In this document: in pieces, positions 51,823 through 58,235 of the stretch
Numbering within the stretch: the stretch's first letter is position 1
How the letters are laid out: each line of letters begins with the position of its first letter
Origin: Hamadaea sp013361475
Lineage (GTDB): Bacteria; Actinomycetota; Actinomycetes; Mycobacteriales; Micromonosporaceae
DNA: 64,000 bases
NCBI RefSeq assembly: GCF_040654195.1
Contig: NZ_JBFAHM010000016.1
Span: 119,336 to 183,335 of the forward strand
Reading direction: 5' to 3'
Notes under the pieces: generated by a model
The model's database searches: none
What the model was told of the DNA's origin: nothing
Seen by the model: only the letters and a program-made list of their open reading frames with translations
Translations under genes and position numbers: made by a program

Positions 51823-52506
51823 ATGACGATGCCACCGCCTCCGGAGACTCCCCAGGAGCCGCCGACCGGATGGACGCCGCCCGGCCAGCCGGGATACCCG
51901 CAGCCCCAATACCCAGTGGCGCCGCCGCCGTTCCCGCCGCAACAGCCGTATCCGCCCCAGGCATATCCGCAGCAGGCTCAACAACAACAGCCGTATCCGC
52001 CGCAGCCGTTCCAGCCGCAGCCATTCCCGGGCGCCGCACCCACTGCACCACCCGCCGCCCCGGTCGCGCCGCGCAAGCGTCGCACCGGGCTGATCGTCAC
52101 GATCGTCGTGGTGGTGCTCGTGCTGTGCTGCGGCGTGACCGGAGGCGGCGGCTGGTGGGCGTACTCGAAGTATCAGGAGGGCGCGACGGACCGGGAAATG
52201 AAGACCGTGGCCACCAGCGTCCACGGGTACCCGCTGGGCGAGCACCGGGTCATCTTCACGCTCTCCGGCAGCGGCTCGGTCACGGTCGAGTACTCCGACG
52301 GAACCCGGCAGACGTCGGTGGTCGAGGGCATGCCGTGGCGCAAGACCGTGGTGGTCCCGAAGGACGACTTCCTCGTCTGGGTCCGCGTCGACGCGTCCTC
52401 CGGCGGCAACGTCCAACGGTGCACGATCGACGTCGACGGCAGCCCCGCGGTCGCCGGTGGGCTGACCGGGTCGCAGGTCGTCTGCGCCGTCTCGTTCAGC
52501 TCCTGA
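51823..52506 (+). CDS. Pro/Gln-rich single-pass protein with MmpS-like outer domain
   Basis: 227 aa. Residues 1-85 are Pro/Gln/Tyr low complexity (cytoplasmic head), 89-110 is one membrane segment, and the C-terminal about 110 residues form a beta-rich outer domain with VEYSDGTRQTSVVEGMPWRKTVVVPKDDF and two Cys, resembling MmpS transport accessory proteins. No MmpL gene is adjacent. TACGAT sits 8 nt before the ATG, supporting leaderless expression. MmpS-like assignment is by pattern and could be convergent. Confidence 0.7.
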   Translation: MTMPPPPETPQEPPTGWTPPGQPGYPQPQYPVAPPPFPPQQPYPPQAYPQQAQQQQPYPPQPFQPQPFPGAAPTAPPAAPVAPRKRRTGLIVTIVVVVLVLCCGVTGGGGWWAYSKYQEGATDREMKTVATSVHGYPLGEHRVIFTLSGSGSVTVEYSDGTRQTSVVEGMPWRKTVVVPKDDFLVWVRVDASSGGNVQRCTIDVDGSPAVAGGLTGSQVVCAVSFSS

Positions 52507-52509
52507 CGC

Positions 52510-52926
52510 TCAGCCTCGGAAGATCGCCGTGATCTCGACCTCCAGCACCGCGCCGGGCAGGAAGAGCCGGCTCACCTCGACCGTGGTGCTCGCCGGAGGC
52601 GTCTGACCGGGCTCGACCGGGAAGCGCTTCCGGCGCACCGCCCCGTACGCGGGAAGGTCGTCCAGGCTGGTCATGAAGGTACGGATGTGCGCGACGTCGG
52701 CGAAGGTGGCCCCATGGGCAGCCAGGACGCCCTCGATGATCTCGAAGATGCGCTCGGACTGGGCACCGGCGTCACCGGGGGCGACCACCGCGCCGTCGTC
52801 GTCCACGGCGACCTGGCCCGCGAGGAAGAGCAACGCTCCGCCACCGACGTCAAGCCGGGCGACGTGGGCGAAACGGTCGCCGAACGGGGCGGCGACGGAG
52901 GCGGGATTGTCCAGGGTGAGGTTCAC
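52510..52926 (-). CDS. RidA/YjgF family protein lacking the deaminase Arg
   Basis: 138 aa. Rid fold: LFLAGQVAVDDDGAVVAPGDAGAQSERIFEIIEGVLAAHG and the C-terminal VEVSRLFLPGAVLEVEITAI. In RidA enzymes the active-site Arg lies in a PARS-type motif before the VEV strand; here it reads PPASTTVEVSRL, so that Arg is replaced and imine deaminase activity is doubtful (as in Rid4-7-type paralogues). GTG start with excellent AAAGGAG at 5 nt. Its upstream region is filled with tandem repeats and a long palindrome. Confidence 0.88.
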   Translation of the reverse strand: MNLTLDNPASVAAPFGDRFAHVARLDVGGGALLFLAGQVAVDDDGAVVAPGDAGAQSERIFEIIEGVLAAHGATFADVAHIRTFMTSLDDLPAYGAVRRKRFPVEPGQTPPASTTVEVSRLFLPGAVLEVEITAIFRG

Positions 52927-52960
52927 TTCTGCTCCTTTGGTTCCGCGCCCTACGGCGCGC

Positions 52961-53014
52961 TGGCGGCCGTACAGCGATTGGCGGCCGTACGGCGATTGGC
53001 GGCCGTACAGCGAT
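52961..53014 (+). repeat. 18-bp x3 tandem repeat
   Basis: Three copies of TGGCGGCCGTACAGCGAT (one base different in the middle copy) at 52961, 52979 and 52997, running into the palindrome at 53020. A similar 18-bp x3 array of other sequence abuts the palindrome at 61094. Confidence 0.9.
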
Positions 53015-53019
53015 TGGCG

Positions 53020-53078
53020 CTGGATCAGGGATCTCGGTCGGATCTTGGCGCAAGATTCGACCGAGATCCCTGATCCAG
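53020..53078. repeat. Dispersed palindrome family II, copy E
   Basis: 28-bp arms (53020-53047 and 53051-53078) with one mismatch and a 3-nt centre GCG. Nearly the same sequence as copy D at 29144-29208. Lies between two minus-strand genes, upstream of the Rid gene. Confidence 0.88.
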
Positions 53079-53080
53079 CC

Positions 53081-53161
53081 GGGGGTCAGCGAGGGTCAGC
53101 GGGGGTCAGCGAGGGTCAGCGGGGGTCAGCCGGGGGTCGGCGGGGGTCAGCCGGGAGTCGG
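53081..53161. repeat. 10-bp tandem minisatellite
   Basis: Five perfect decamers alternating GGGGGTCAGC and GAGGGTCAGC (53081-53130), then degenerate units to 53161. No coding role seen. With the 18-bp array and palindrome it fills 52957-53165. Confidence 0.85.
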
Positions 53162-53186
53162 TGGGGTCCACGGGTTGCCGGGCGAG

Positions 53187-53978
53187 TCAGACGATGGCGG
53201 TGACGTCGGCGTCCTGATCGGACAGTTCACCGAGCCGGGTCAGCGCGGCTTCGGCGATGGGCGTACCGGGGGCGTCCCGGCGGGCCAGCCGGAGGTCCTT
53301 GGCCGCCAGCGAGAGGGCGAAGTTGCCGCCCGCCGTCCGGAACCGTTGCACCGCACCGGCCAACGGCCCACCGGCCAGCACGTCGAGCGCCACCTCGCGG
53401 TCGACGCCTACCGAAGCGGCCACGGTCAGGCTGTCGTGCAACGCCGCCAACGCGGTCACCATCGCCGTGTTGTTCACGAGCTTCACCGCCGAGCCGGTGC
53501 CGATCGGGCCGGTGGGGCGTACCTTGCCGAGCGGGCGCAGGACCGGCTCGGCGGCGGCGATCGTCGCCTCCGGCCCGCCCGCGAAGATCACGAGGGTGCC
53601 GGCCTCGACCGCGTTCACACTGCCGCCGACCGGGGCGTCGAGGAGGTCGACGCCCGTCGGGAGGCGGCTTGCGATCTCGCGTACCTCGTCGGGCCCGACC
53701 GTCGAGGTCTGCACGACGATCATGCCCGCCCGCAGGGCGGGGGCGGCCGCGTCCAGCGCCGCGCGGACGGCCGTGGCGTCGGTCAGCATCGTGACGACGA
53801 AGTCGGCCCCGTCCACCGCCTCGGCGGGGGTCGCGGCGATCTCCGCCCCGTCCGCCTCCAGTGGCTTCGCCCGTTCGGGGCTGCGGTTCCACACCCGCAC
53901 CCGGTGACCCGCCTCGATCAGGCGGCGCGCCATCGGCGTACCCATCCGGCCGGTGCCCAGCACTGCGATCTCGCTCAT
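53187..53978 (-). CDS. NAD(P)-dependent beta-hydroxyacid dehydrogenase (3-hydroxyisobutyrate dehydrogenase family)
   Basis: 263 aa. Rossmann start IAVLGTGRMGTPMARRLIEAGHRVRVWNRSPERA, substrate motif DAPVGGSVNAVEAGTL, and catalytic Lys in GSAVKLVNNTAM. Reduces or oxidises a small beta-hydroxyacid or, in IRED-like members, imines. ATG 53978 starts exactly at the Rossmann fold and has TAGCGT 7 nt upstream. Divergent from a LysR gene, which probably controls it. Confidence 0.92.
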   Translation of the reverse strand: MSEIAVLGTGRMGTPMARRLIEAGHRVRVWNRSPERAKPLEADGAEIAATPAEAVDGADFVVTMLTDATAVRAALDAAAPALRAGMIVVQTSTVGPDEVREIASRLPTGVDLLDAPVGGSVNAVEAGTLVIFAGGPEATIAAAEPVLRPLGKVRPTGPIGTGSAVKLVNNTAMVTALAALHDSLTVAASVGVDREVALDVLAGGPLAGAVQRFRTAGGNFALSLAAKDLRLARRDAPGTPIAEAALTRLGELSDQDADVTAIV

Positions 53979-54034
53979 GACCTTGACGCTAGGCCGGGCC
54001 GAGCCATGCCACCAACGAATCTCCGGAATACAAG

Positions 54035-54053
54035 CCATGCGTGGTTAGCATGG
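54035..54053. promoter_or_regulatory. LysR-type box in divergent promoter
   Basis: CCATGC, 7 bp, GCATGG: perfect inverted repeat of the T-N11-A form, overlapping the TAGCAT box of the LysR gene, between the divergent dehydrogenase and LysR genes. Typical autoregulatory LysR site. Confidence 0.65.
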
Positions 54054-54057
54054 ATCA

Positions 54058-54954
54058 GTGGAGACCCAACTGCTCGAGGTATTCCGGACCGTGGCCCGGC
54101 TCAAGTCGATCACCGCAGCCGCGCAGACCCTGCGTTACACGCAGTCCGCCGTCTCCCGGCAGATCGCCGCGCTGGAGGCTGAGCTGGGCGTACGCGTCTT
54201 CGACCGGCTCCCGCGCGGCGTCGAGCTGACCGCCGAGGGACGTGAGCTGCTCCCGAACGCCGAAGCCGTGCTCGACCGGCTGGCGGCGGCTCGGCGGGGC
54301 TTGGACGACCTTCGCGGGCTCGGCCGCGGGCGGCTGCGCGTGGGCGCCTTCCCGACCGCGGTCGCGGCGCTGGTCCCCCGGGCCTTGGCGAGCTTCCGGA
54401 CGGCGTACCCGGAGGTGCGTCTGTCTCTTGTGGAGGGCCTGACCCCTCGCCTGCTGGACCGTCTCGCGGACGGCGCCGCCGACGTGGCCGTGGTGAGCAC
54501 CTCGCCCGCCGGGCAGTTCGAGGCCGACCGCTTCGAGCTGCACCACCTGCTCGACGAACGCCTGCTCGTGGCGGTCGCCCGCGATCATCGGCTGGCCCGC
54601 CGCCGCACGGTACGCCTCGCCGAGCTGGCCGAGGACGCGTTCATCGCCGGGTCCGCGACCGCCGAGGAGACGTTGCTGCGGGCGAGTCTGCCGAGCGGCT
54701 TCGAGCCGAGGATCGACATCGTGGCGGCCGAGTGGACGGGCAAGTTCGGCTGCGTCGCCGCCGGGCTGGGCGTCGCGTTGGTGCCGGCCTTGGCGACACG
54801 GAGCATCCCGGCTGACATCACCCTGCTCCGCCTGGACAAAAAGGACGAATCCGTTCGCCAGATCTACGCCGCGACCCTCGCCGGGCGGACGCGACCGCCG
54901 GCGGTGGCCCGCTTCCTCGACCACCTCGACGAGGTCGCGGCGACCTTCCGCTGA
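54058..54954 (+). CDS. LysR family transcriptional regulator
   Basis: 298 aa. N-terminal winged HTH: LLEVFRTVARLKSITAAAQTLRYTQSAVSRQIAALEAELGVRVFDRL; C-terminal periplasmic-binding-like sensor domain (RLRVGAFPTAVAALVPRALASF). GTG 54058 with TAGCAT 6 nt upstream. Divergent from the dehydrogenase with a LysR box between, so it likely regulates that gene in response to its substrate. Confidence 0.93.
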   Translation: METQLLEVFRTVARLKSITAAAQTLRYTQSAVSRQIAALEAELGVRVFDRLPRGVELTAEGRELLPNAEAVLDRLAAARRGLDDLRGLGRGRLRVGAFPTAVAALVPRALASFRTAYPEVRLSLVEGLTPRLLDRLADGAADVAVVSTSPAGQFEADRFELHHLLDERLLVAVARDHRLARRRTVRLAELAEDAFIAGSATAEETLLRASLPSGFEPRIDIVAAEWTGKFGCVAAGLGVALVPALATRSIPADITLLRLDKKDESVRQIYAATLAGRTRPPAVARFLDHLDEVAATFR

Positions 54955-54967
54955 GCCTCTGCACTGT

Positions 54968-55028
54968 GCGTTATCCGGGATCACGCGGCTATCCGTCGCC
55001 GCCAAGGCCGCAATATCCCCGATAACGC
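54968..55028. repeat. Intergenic palindrome between convergent genes
   Basis: Arms GCGTTATCCGGGAT (54968-54981) and ATCCCCGATAACGC (55015-55028), one mismatch, with a structured 33-nt interior. Between the ends of the LysR and the coiled-coil secreted protein genes; terminator-like. Confidence 0.65.
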
Positions 55029-55062
55029 GCAACCCCCGCGACCCGCGTCGGGCCCGAAAGGA

Positions 55063-56079
55063 TCAGTACTCGGACAAATGCACGTGATTCGTATGCTCGG
55101 CCGCCGGGCTTCCGCTGCCGCTGTACGTTCGCCAACCCGAGCTGGGCAGCCAGATCTTGCGGTACCAGATCACGTAGAGGACGCCGAGGCGGTCGGCATT
55201 CTTGACGAAGAACGCGGCGAGATTGTTCCCGTATATCTTGTCGTCCCCGCTGGCGGCCCCACCGAATCCGCTCTTGGCGGCGGCGAAGTCGCAGGCCCGG
55301 CCCTTCGGGTGTTCACCGTGGTCGTCGACCCGGTAACACGACACGTAGTGGGTGAAGCCGGCCGCCTTCGCCTGCTGCAAGGCATGCAGCGTACGCGGAG
55401 TGATGCAGCCGCTCGTGGTGGGATCGTCGACCGAGCACGACTCCTTGGGCCAGGAGCCGTCGGCGTTGCGGGGCGCCGGTTTCGCCGTCTTGACCAGCCC
55501 GGTCGGTCCGGTCGTGGACGAACCGTAGCCCGCGGCGACCAACGCGTCCTCGGCCTGCTTCTTGCGGGCGGCCATGATCGCGACCTGCTTCTTCTGCTGG
55601 TCGATCTCCTCCGCCAGGGTCGTCTTCGCCGCGGTCACCCGATCGCGGGCGCGAACCATGTCCCGAAGTGTGCCGTCCTCGTTGGCGGTGACGGTGTTGA
55701 GGGTGAACACCCGATCCACGAAGTCGTCCGGCGACTCCGCGCTCAGCATCGCCGAGACGGTGCCCAACCGGCCGGCCCGGTATGCCGCCGAAGCCATCTC
55801 GCGCACCTTCGTCACCTTGCCGGCGTGGTCGGCCTCGAGTTTGGTGAGCTCGGCGGTGAGCTGCGCCTGCCGCTGCGTGGAACGGTCGAGGGCGGTCTTC
55901 GCGTCGAGGTAGCCGCGGCTGGCCTCGTCGAGCGCCTTGCGCAATTTCGCGGACGCGCCTTCGGAGTCGCTCGGCTCGGCGTAGCCGGGCGTCGAGCCGA
56001 CCGCGAAGATCGCCGAGAACATCACGGCGAGTAACGCGAAGACTATGGATCGTCGTCGAGCCGGGGTCGTCAGCATCAT
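55063..56079 (-). CDS. Secreted coiled-coil protein with ARB-07466-like C-terminal domain
   Basis: 338 aa. Signal peptide (to about residue 34), a long coiled coil (about 40-185, typical of NlpC/P60-associated N-terminal regions of cell-wall proteins) and a C-terminal globular domain with HPKGRACDF and HTNHVHL. The His/Asp/His pattern resembles zinc ligands of M15-type peptidases, as in the ARB-07466-like domain found in actinobacterial envelope proteins. Probably acts on or binds peptidoglycan. Start ATG 56079 or the adjacent 56076. No operon partner. Confidence 0.75.
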   Translation of the reverse strand: MMLTTPARRRSIVFALLAVMFSAIFAVGSTPGYAEPSDSEGASAKLRKALDEASRGYLDAKTALDRSTQRQAQLTAELTKLEADHAGKVTKVREMASAAYRAGRLGTVSAMLSAESPDDFVDRVFTLNTVTANEDGTLRDMVRARDRVTAAKTTLAEEIDQQKKQVAIMAARKKQAEDALVAAGYGSSTTGPTGLVKTAKPAPRNADGSWPKESCSVDDPTTSGCITPRTLHALQQAKAAGFTHYVSCYRVDDHGEHPKGRACDFAAAKSGFGGAASGDDKIYGNNLAAFFVKNADRLGVLYVIWYRKIWLPSSGWRTYSGSGSPAAEHTNHVHLSEY

Positions 56080-56276
56080 CTGGGGGATGGTCCTTCCGTC
56101 TCCGCCGGCCGACTCCCCAGCTGCTCATTCATGGCATGAGCAGCACACCAGTGATGGTTCGACGGCGGCAGCCACCGCCGACACAGGGGGTGTCGCCTGA
56201 CGGCGGCCGTGACCGAGGGTACCGGGCAACCGTCGCAGGCTCCACCCGAAAGCGTCAGCTCACACCAGTGTGAACG

Positions 56277-56432
56277 TCAGCTCACCAGACCGTTGAAGAA
56301 ATCGCCGACGCCGTTGGCCATGTCGAGCAGAACACTGCCGATGCTCTTCACCAGATTCGCGGCCGCCGACGGGCGGTACGCGACGAAGAAGATCAAGAAG
56401 GCGATCGCGATCCAGGTCAGGTACTTCTTCAC
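56277..56432 (-). CDS. 51-aa small membrane protein
   Basis: Too short for normal gene finders but well supported: GTG at 56432 is preceded by GGAGGGAGG at good distance, and the product starts VKKYLTWIAIAFLIFFVAYR (one membrane segment) followed by an amphipathic tail SAAANLVKSIGSVLLDMANG and GDFFNGLVS. Small proteins of this type are common in actinobacteria; function unknown. It sits between the secreted coiled-coil gene and the divergent FAD oxidoreductase gene. Reading the tail suggests a helix lying on the membrane. Confidence 0.7.
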   Translation of the reverse strand: MKKYLTWIAIAFLIFFVAYRPSAAANLVKSIGSVLLDMANGVGDFFNGLVS

Positions 56433-56650
56433 GAACCCGGCCTCCCTCCGATGGCGGAACGCGATCGACCAATGTCACCGCGTCACTACCCACTATGACT
56501 CAGTCGAAAGATCTTCGCACCCGACCGATGAGTCTGCATCGCCGGATCGGTCTAACCAAGCAGAAAAGCCGAAGCGATGGTGTCGAGAATCCGCCATTGA
56601 CTCCGACCCCGATACGCCAGACGACATCCGAAACGCCATGGGAGCACGAA

Positions 56651-57988
56651 ATGAACCGGATCGCCACGATCGCCCGACAGTCCACACTCGACGGGGAACT
56701 GGCTCGCGTCGTCAGCGGCGGGGTGCACACGCCCGGGAGTGCGGCGTACGAGGCCCTGAGGCGGCCGCTGCGGGCCGATCTCGACCCGCGCCCAGCCGTG
56801 GTGGTGGAAGCCGCCAACGTCGCCGACATTCGCGCCTCGCTGCTCGCCGCGCAGCGGCACGGCGTACCGCTCGCGGTGCAGGCCACCGGCCACGGCACCC
56901 ACGTCGCCGCCGACGACGCGGTCCTGCTCAGGACCACCGACATGACATCTGTGCTGGTAGACCCGGCTCGCCGAGTGGCACGCGTCGGTCCCGGCACCCG
57001 CTGGAGCCAGGTGCTCGCGGCCGCCGCGCCGTTCGGCCTCGCACCGCTCTCCGGCAGCTCGCCCACGGTCGGGGTCACCGGCTACACGCTGGGCGGCGGA
57101 GTCGGCTGGCTCGCTCGCCGCCACGGATTCGCCGCCGACAGCGTGGTACGCGCACAGGTGCTGACGGCCGACGGCCGGCTGCTGACCACCGGACCGGATC
57201 AGTACCCCGACCTGTTCTGGGCGCTGCGCGGCGGCGGTGGCGGCTTCGGCATCGTGACGTCGCTGGAGTTCCGGCTCTACCCAGTCGACCAGGTCACCGC
57301 CGGATTCCTCTATGTACCCCTTTCGGGGGAGGCCGTCGCCTTCTACGGGGGATGGGCCTCATCGCTGCCCGACGACCTGAGCACCGCCCTCGTCGTACGC
57401 CGCATGCCGGGCACCGAGGACGTGCCGCCGGCCCTCCGCGACCGCAGCGTGATCATGCTCAAGGTGCTGCACTCCGGGGATCCCGCGCACACCCGCCGCC
57501 TCCTCGCGCCGATGATCGCGGCAGCCGGCCCCGTGGTGCACGACGAACTGCGCGTACTGCCCTATGCGCAGGCTGCGATGGGTGGCACCGCCGCCCGCCA
57601 CCTCGACTTCTTCCCGGCCCTGCCGACCGGCGCGATCACCGAGCTTCTCGCCGACCACGCCGCGACCGGGTCCACCATCGAGATTCGGCACTGGGGCGGT
57701 GCGATGGCCGACACCGGCCCCGACGCCGGTCCGGCCGGCCACCGCCAGACGCCGTTCTCCGTGATCCTCGACACGCCCCGGGCCGACACCGCCGACCGGC
57801 TGGCCGCGTACGGGACCGGCGCCACCTTCCTCAACTTCCTCGCCGACACCGGGCGTACGCCGACCGCCTTCTCCGCCGAGAACCTGCGCCGGCTGCGTGC
57901 CGTGAAGCGCTTCTACGATCCCGACGGCTTCTTCCGGCTCGGCCACACCGTCGCCGCTCCCACCCACCCCCACCGCCGCGCCGCCTGA
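56651..57988 (+). CDS. FAD-linked oxidoreductase (BBE/VAO type)
   Basis: 445 aa. FAD_binding_4 domain: VPLAVQATGHGTHVAADDAVLL, VGPGTRWSQVL, GVTGYTLGGGVGWLARRHGFAADSVVRA; the C-terminal BBE motif is RLRAVKRFYDPDGFFRLGHT. Oxidises an alcohol or amine with O2; substrate unknown. No clear bicovalent Cys motif. ATG 56651 chosen because GGGAGC lies 6 nt upstream and the conserved domain begins soon after; a longer reading back to 56495 would add a poorly conserved tail. The 155 bp upstream are relatively AT-rich and probably hold the promoter. Confidence 0.9.
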   Translation: MNRIATIARQSTLDGELARVVSGGVHTPGSAAYEALRRPLRADLDPRPAVVVEAANVADIRASLLAAQRHGVPLAVQATGHGTHVAADDAVLLRTTDMTSVLVDPARRVARVGPGTRWSQVLAAAAPFGLAPLSGSSPTVGVTGYTLGGGVGWLARRHGFAADSVVRAQVLTADGRLLTTGPDQYPDLFWALRGGGGGFGIVTSLEFRLYPVDQVTAGFLYVPLSGEAVAFYGGWASSLPDDLSTALVVRRMPGTEDVPPALRDRSVIMLKVLHSGDPAHTRRLLAPMIAAAGPVVHDELRVLPYAQAAMGGTAARHLDFFPALPTGAITELLADHAATGSTIEIRHWGGAMADTGPDAGPAGHRQTPFSVILDTPRADTADRLAAYGTGATFLNFLADTGRTPTAFSAENLRRLRAVKRFYDPDGFFRLGHTVAAPTHPHRRAA

Positions 57989-58012
57989 CTCGCACCCCGG
58001 GTGCGCTAGACT

Positions 58013-58235
58013 GACCGCCATGTACGCGGTGGAGCAGCGAGCTAGCTGCGCCGAGCGGGAGTCCGGGGACCTCGTCCTCGCCTGATTCTCCGGCCCGGCT
58101 CGGCGAGGCATGCCTGCCCGTTTTCCTCCTCTACCGCATCCACCTCGCAGACGGCTGCTTTCTTCAGCATCGGCGAGGACCCGGCGACGGGTTCTGTGAG
58201 CGTGACCGCGGCCTCACCCGACAAGGGGCCAGATC
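58013..58235 (+). promoter_or_regulatory. Structured leader RNA of alaS
   Basis: The transcript should begin just before 58020 because TAGACT (58007-58012) lies there with GCACCC/GGGTGC palindrome (57992-58004) upstream. The leader can form several hairpins: GCCGAGC (from about 58051) with GCTCGGC (about 58099) enclosing GGGGAC/GTCCTC; AGGACCC with GGGTTCT; and GTGAG with CTCAC just before the Shine-Dalgarno AAGGGG. A pyrimidine run CCTCCTC could pair with the Shine-Dalgarno. It holds a 21-codon ORF (58020-58085). Cis-regulation is inferred; no known riboswitch class was matched. Confidence 0.5.
58020..58085 (+). CDS. Possible 21-aa leader peptide upstream of alaS
   Basis: ATG 58020, 7 nt after TAGACT, opens a 21-codon reading frame to TGA 58083-58085 with four Ala codons (residues 3, 8, 11, 21) and one Cys. 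No Shine-Dalgarno, consistent with leaderless translation. Might act as an attenuation leader; the Ala excess is not strong for a GC-rich genome. Could be chance. Confidence 0.35.
   Translation: MYAVEQRASCAERESGDLVLA

Noticed and set aside
53081..53161. Short repeats resembling a CRISPR array
   Set aside because: Decamers are contiguous without spacers.
58013..58235. T-box riboswitch upstream of alaS
   Set aside because: There is a CCGCGG stretch near 58205, but the UGGN motif that pairs with the tRNA end is not present in the expected form.
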